NCBI GenBank assembly: GCA_034008185.1
Contig: CM067081.1
Coordinates: 17,793,821-17,857,820, forward strand
Direction of reading: 5' to 3'
Source of the DNA: Gorsachius magnificus
Taxonomy: Eukaryota; Chordata; Aves; Pelecaniformes; Ardeidae
Length of the DNA stretch: 64,000 nucleotides
The notes under the pieces were generated by a model. It saw only the letters and a program-made list of their open reading frames with translations, was not told the origin of the DNA and ran no database searches. Positions 61,501-64,000 of the stretch are shown one piece after another (the stretch's first letter is position 1; each line of letters opens with the position of its first letter). A program made the position numbers and the translations under genes.

Positions 61501-64000
61501 TGCTATATAAAAGACTTCAATCTTAATTCATTATGATGGTGAATTTATATCATCCTGGGAATTCAGACATTTTTATATTATGATTTTTAGTGGGTTTTAT
61601 ATAAATACAGTAACATCATTTTATGCCTTTACATATGGTTTTCATACAACTGTAAAATTTTCACTACACTTCTCCTACAGTGTCATACAGGGCCTATGTA
61701 TCTTTCAAGATTTCATAAAATGAAAATGAAAATTATTGCTAAAAAGAATTCCTCACACTTGTTCACCTATACTACTTGTTTTATCCAGTTTTAATGAGGC
61801 GTTTTCTTTTCTTGTTAAAGTGAGGTTCTCCTCTGACAAATGATGCTTACAAATGTGATTTTAATTACCGCCTCTTGGTGAGGACCTGATCACCTGTGCT
61901 CAGCATACACGTAAAGGATTAGTTTCCAAACTACTGAAGCTCATCTGAGCTATTAAGAACAGGCAACGTTCTTTTTTTTTCCCCATACAGCACTTTCAGT
62001 AGCAGCCAGTTCTGCAGGCAAAGCCAAGCAGTCTGAAGCAAGACTATCATCATTTTGTGTCTCCCGTCACTTCTTGGAAACCTCACTTCTTAGATTTGCA
62101 CAGGGTTTATTGAATGAAAACTGCAATCACTAGGTTGGCAATTCCTAAAAATGTCAGATCCAGTTTGTTTCATGTTAACTCTAGATATCAAACAGCAGTA
62201 AGAACAGAGGTTTTTAATTTGCTTTTGCATTAAAATAAGCACATATGTCTTTGAATTGACATAGAGAGCAGAACTTCACTTCTTGGAAAGAATAAAATTG
62301 TAATGAAAGCTAAAAACTTCACCCATTAAATGCAAAATCATCTCTCGTAATTCCTCACATATATAAAGGGCTAAATTCAGCTGACTAAATACAGAAATCT
62401 AATGCTACTTGAATCTTCATAAGGCCCCCAAGACATCTACAAAAGAACTAACAGATAGTTACATCTGCCAGGATATGGGACTTAAGGGAGACCTACACAT
62501 TTTGGTTTGACAGAGGCCACGCAAGATACCCTACAGCACCTAAAATAATGGCAAACACCTACATTTAGTCAATGAATCATGCCCAGAATGTCTTCTACTT
62601 TATAAATAGACTTCTACAAGATGTCATTGTACTGCCTAGCTTCAAACTGCTCACAATCTACTTCTGATGTGAGAAGAGTGGAACATCTAAGGCCATTTGG
62701 TATAAACGTTTGTCCTTTCCTAATTTAGATGTATTCACCTCAGTTTTGAAATCACGCAAATTATGTGATATTTTTTTTTAGATTATTTTTGTATTGCCAG
62801 TGCACTGTAACATCCACTAAATAAAAGGAGTCCTGTGTGTAATAGCTTAGACCCCCCCCAGACAGAGTTCCAGGTATTATTAAAATCCATTAATATCGCC
62901 AGTCCTCTGGGCTATGCTAACATTTCCTTTCACACCATTTGTAAACCAACAACTTTTATTATAAATCAGGCTGTGTATCCTAAATTCGTTGCATCCTAAG
63001 GACTATCTGCAGTTCTTAGCTCAAAGGAAGAGGAAAGTGATAGTAATTTACGTGCTTTAAGTATATAAGCATTAACAGTTTTCAGATACCTGCCGAGCAG
63101 TCAGTGTGCCAAACCCTTGCCCACCTTTTCCAATTACATGACCTCGACAATTCTCACTGTAGGCTGAGATCTGTCCCGGCATCTCCTTTTCAATGTATTT
63201 CCTGCCTCTTCGAATGTAGTATTTCTCAGCGGTGATGTGCTGTTATTAATCAGAATGATCCCAAATTGCTCTTTAACTAGAGAATATGGGTGAGAGCTGA
63301 GATGTTCTTAGTTTCATAAAGGAAATACAGATCTTCATCTTTGACAAATGAACAGAGAACAAATGACTTTTACAGAATTATGCCCTTTGCACTAAGCAAA
63401 GGAACAGCCCTGCAAGACATATTTAGGCATGAAGTGATTTGCTCTATATAAAGCAGCCTACAGCACACATATTCTTTGGTGGTGACAAGCGAATGTCACC
63501 CAGAGCAAGATCTCTCTAAACCCCTGCACCAACGGTGGATTCCACCTCCTCCTCAGTATCTTGGGGAGGGTGAATCCAGAAACACGATTTATCCCTCTGA
63601 TGGGACAGGGCTCCAGGCTGGGATTCACCATAGCTTATCACCAGGGGATTTGGGAATCCTCGCTACTGTGCCACATCATCCTCCAAATGGAAGATGCCCA
63701 AAAAGATATTGACTTAGAAATGACAGAGGAGCAAAGTCCTCACACCACATTCAGAAGCAAAATCAAGAGGACGAGCACTACTATTAACCTGTGAGTTAAG
63801 AACGCCTAACAGGAAAAATTCTTGCAATGCATTTAAGTCCACATGCAGAGCTGACTTAGCAGCCATTGATGTATGCTGTGCATTTTTTAAGGAAAATGAG
63901 GTAGTAAGATTTTAGGAGCCAATTTTTTTATAGCAGATGAAAAAGAATTATGTGGCAAAAAATTAATTTCTTGAAGAAAAAAAAAATGGAAGGGAATGTT
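58549..64000. other. AT-rich intron, nothing recognised
   Basis: A 13-14 T run lies near 59187. Only chance frames under 90 codons. No exon similar to the N-terminal part of GUCY1A2 was found on the minus strand. Confidence 0.6.

Larger units (their letters stand above)
55257..64000 (-). other. GUCY1A2: GUCY1A2 intron upstream of the exon (at least 8.7 kb)
   Basis: This is the intron preceding the exon on the minus strand. No minus-strand frame in it resembles the N-terminal part of an alpha-2 subunit, so the previous exon should lie above position 64000. It contains the long CR1 copy at 57525-58548. Confidence 0.82.

Overview
The window is bird nuclear DNA, AT-rich and almost entirely non-coding. 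Two things show this. There are nine 3'-end pieces of CR1, the dominant avian LINE, several ending in the family's ATTCTATG-type tail. There are also long terminal repeats of types familiar from bird genomes. The LTR family at 31.1 kb and 38.8 kb is one I associate mainly with non-galliform birds, so a neoavian species is my inference, not a demonstration.

The only protein-coding gene I can support is GUCY1A2, the alpha-2 subunit of the nitric-oxide receptor soluble guanylate cyclase, on the minus strand. One internal exon is present (54538-55256, 719 nt, 239 whole codons plus two bases of a split glycine codon), with good splice sites at both ends. It encodes the second half of the H-NOX-like domain and the start of the PAS/HNOBA domain. 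Everything below 54538 is then the downstream intron (at least 54.5 kb of it, with no further exon seen). Everything above 55256 is the upstream intron (at least 8.7 kb).

Layout by position. 1-5.9 kb is dense in old transposons: CR1 at about 740-1432, 1898-2444 and 3862-4466, a probable solo LTR at 5033-5686 beside a GC-rich block, and a CR1 tail at 5731-5872. 5.9-19.9 kb is AT-rich intron with no recognisable transposon. 19.9-21.4 kb holds two CR1 ends pointing outward around a GC-richer 1 kb. 24.85-25.11 kb carries an exon-like open frame on the plus strand. 26.64 kb has a short CR1 end. 31.1-31.8 kb and 38.8-39.4 kb are two solo LTRs, each with a perfect 5-bp target duplication. 37.5-37.7 kb is a two-copy tandem duplication. 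40.0 kb is a CR1 end. 49.0-50.2 kb is a CpG-dense patch with a 235-codon open frame. 54.5-55.3 kb is the GUCY1A2 exon. 57.5-58.55 kb is the longest CR1 copy, keeping part of its reverse transcriptase. 58.6-64 kb is intron.

There is no operon, tRNA, rRNA or CRISPR array. I found no clear new biological system. The items best worth a second look are the plus-strand exon-like frame at 24.85 kb, the CpG-dense open-frame patch at 49-50 kb, and the composite at 4.56-5.74 kb bracketed by 14-bp direct repeats.
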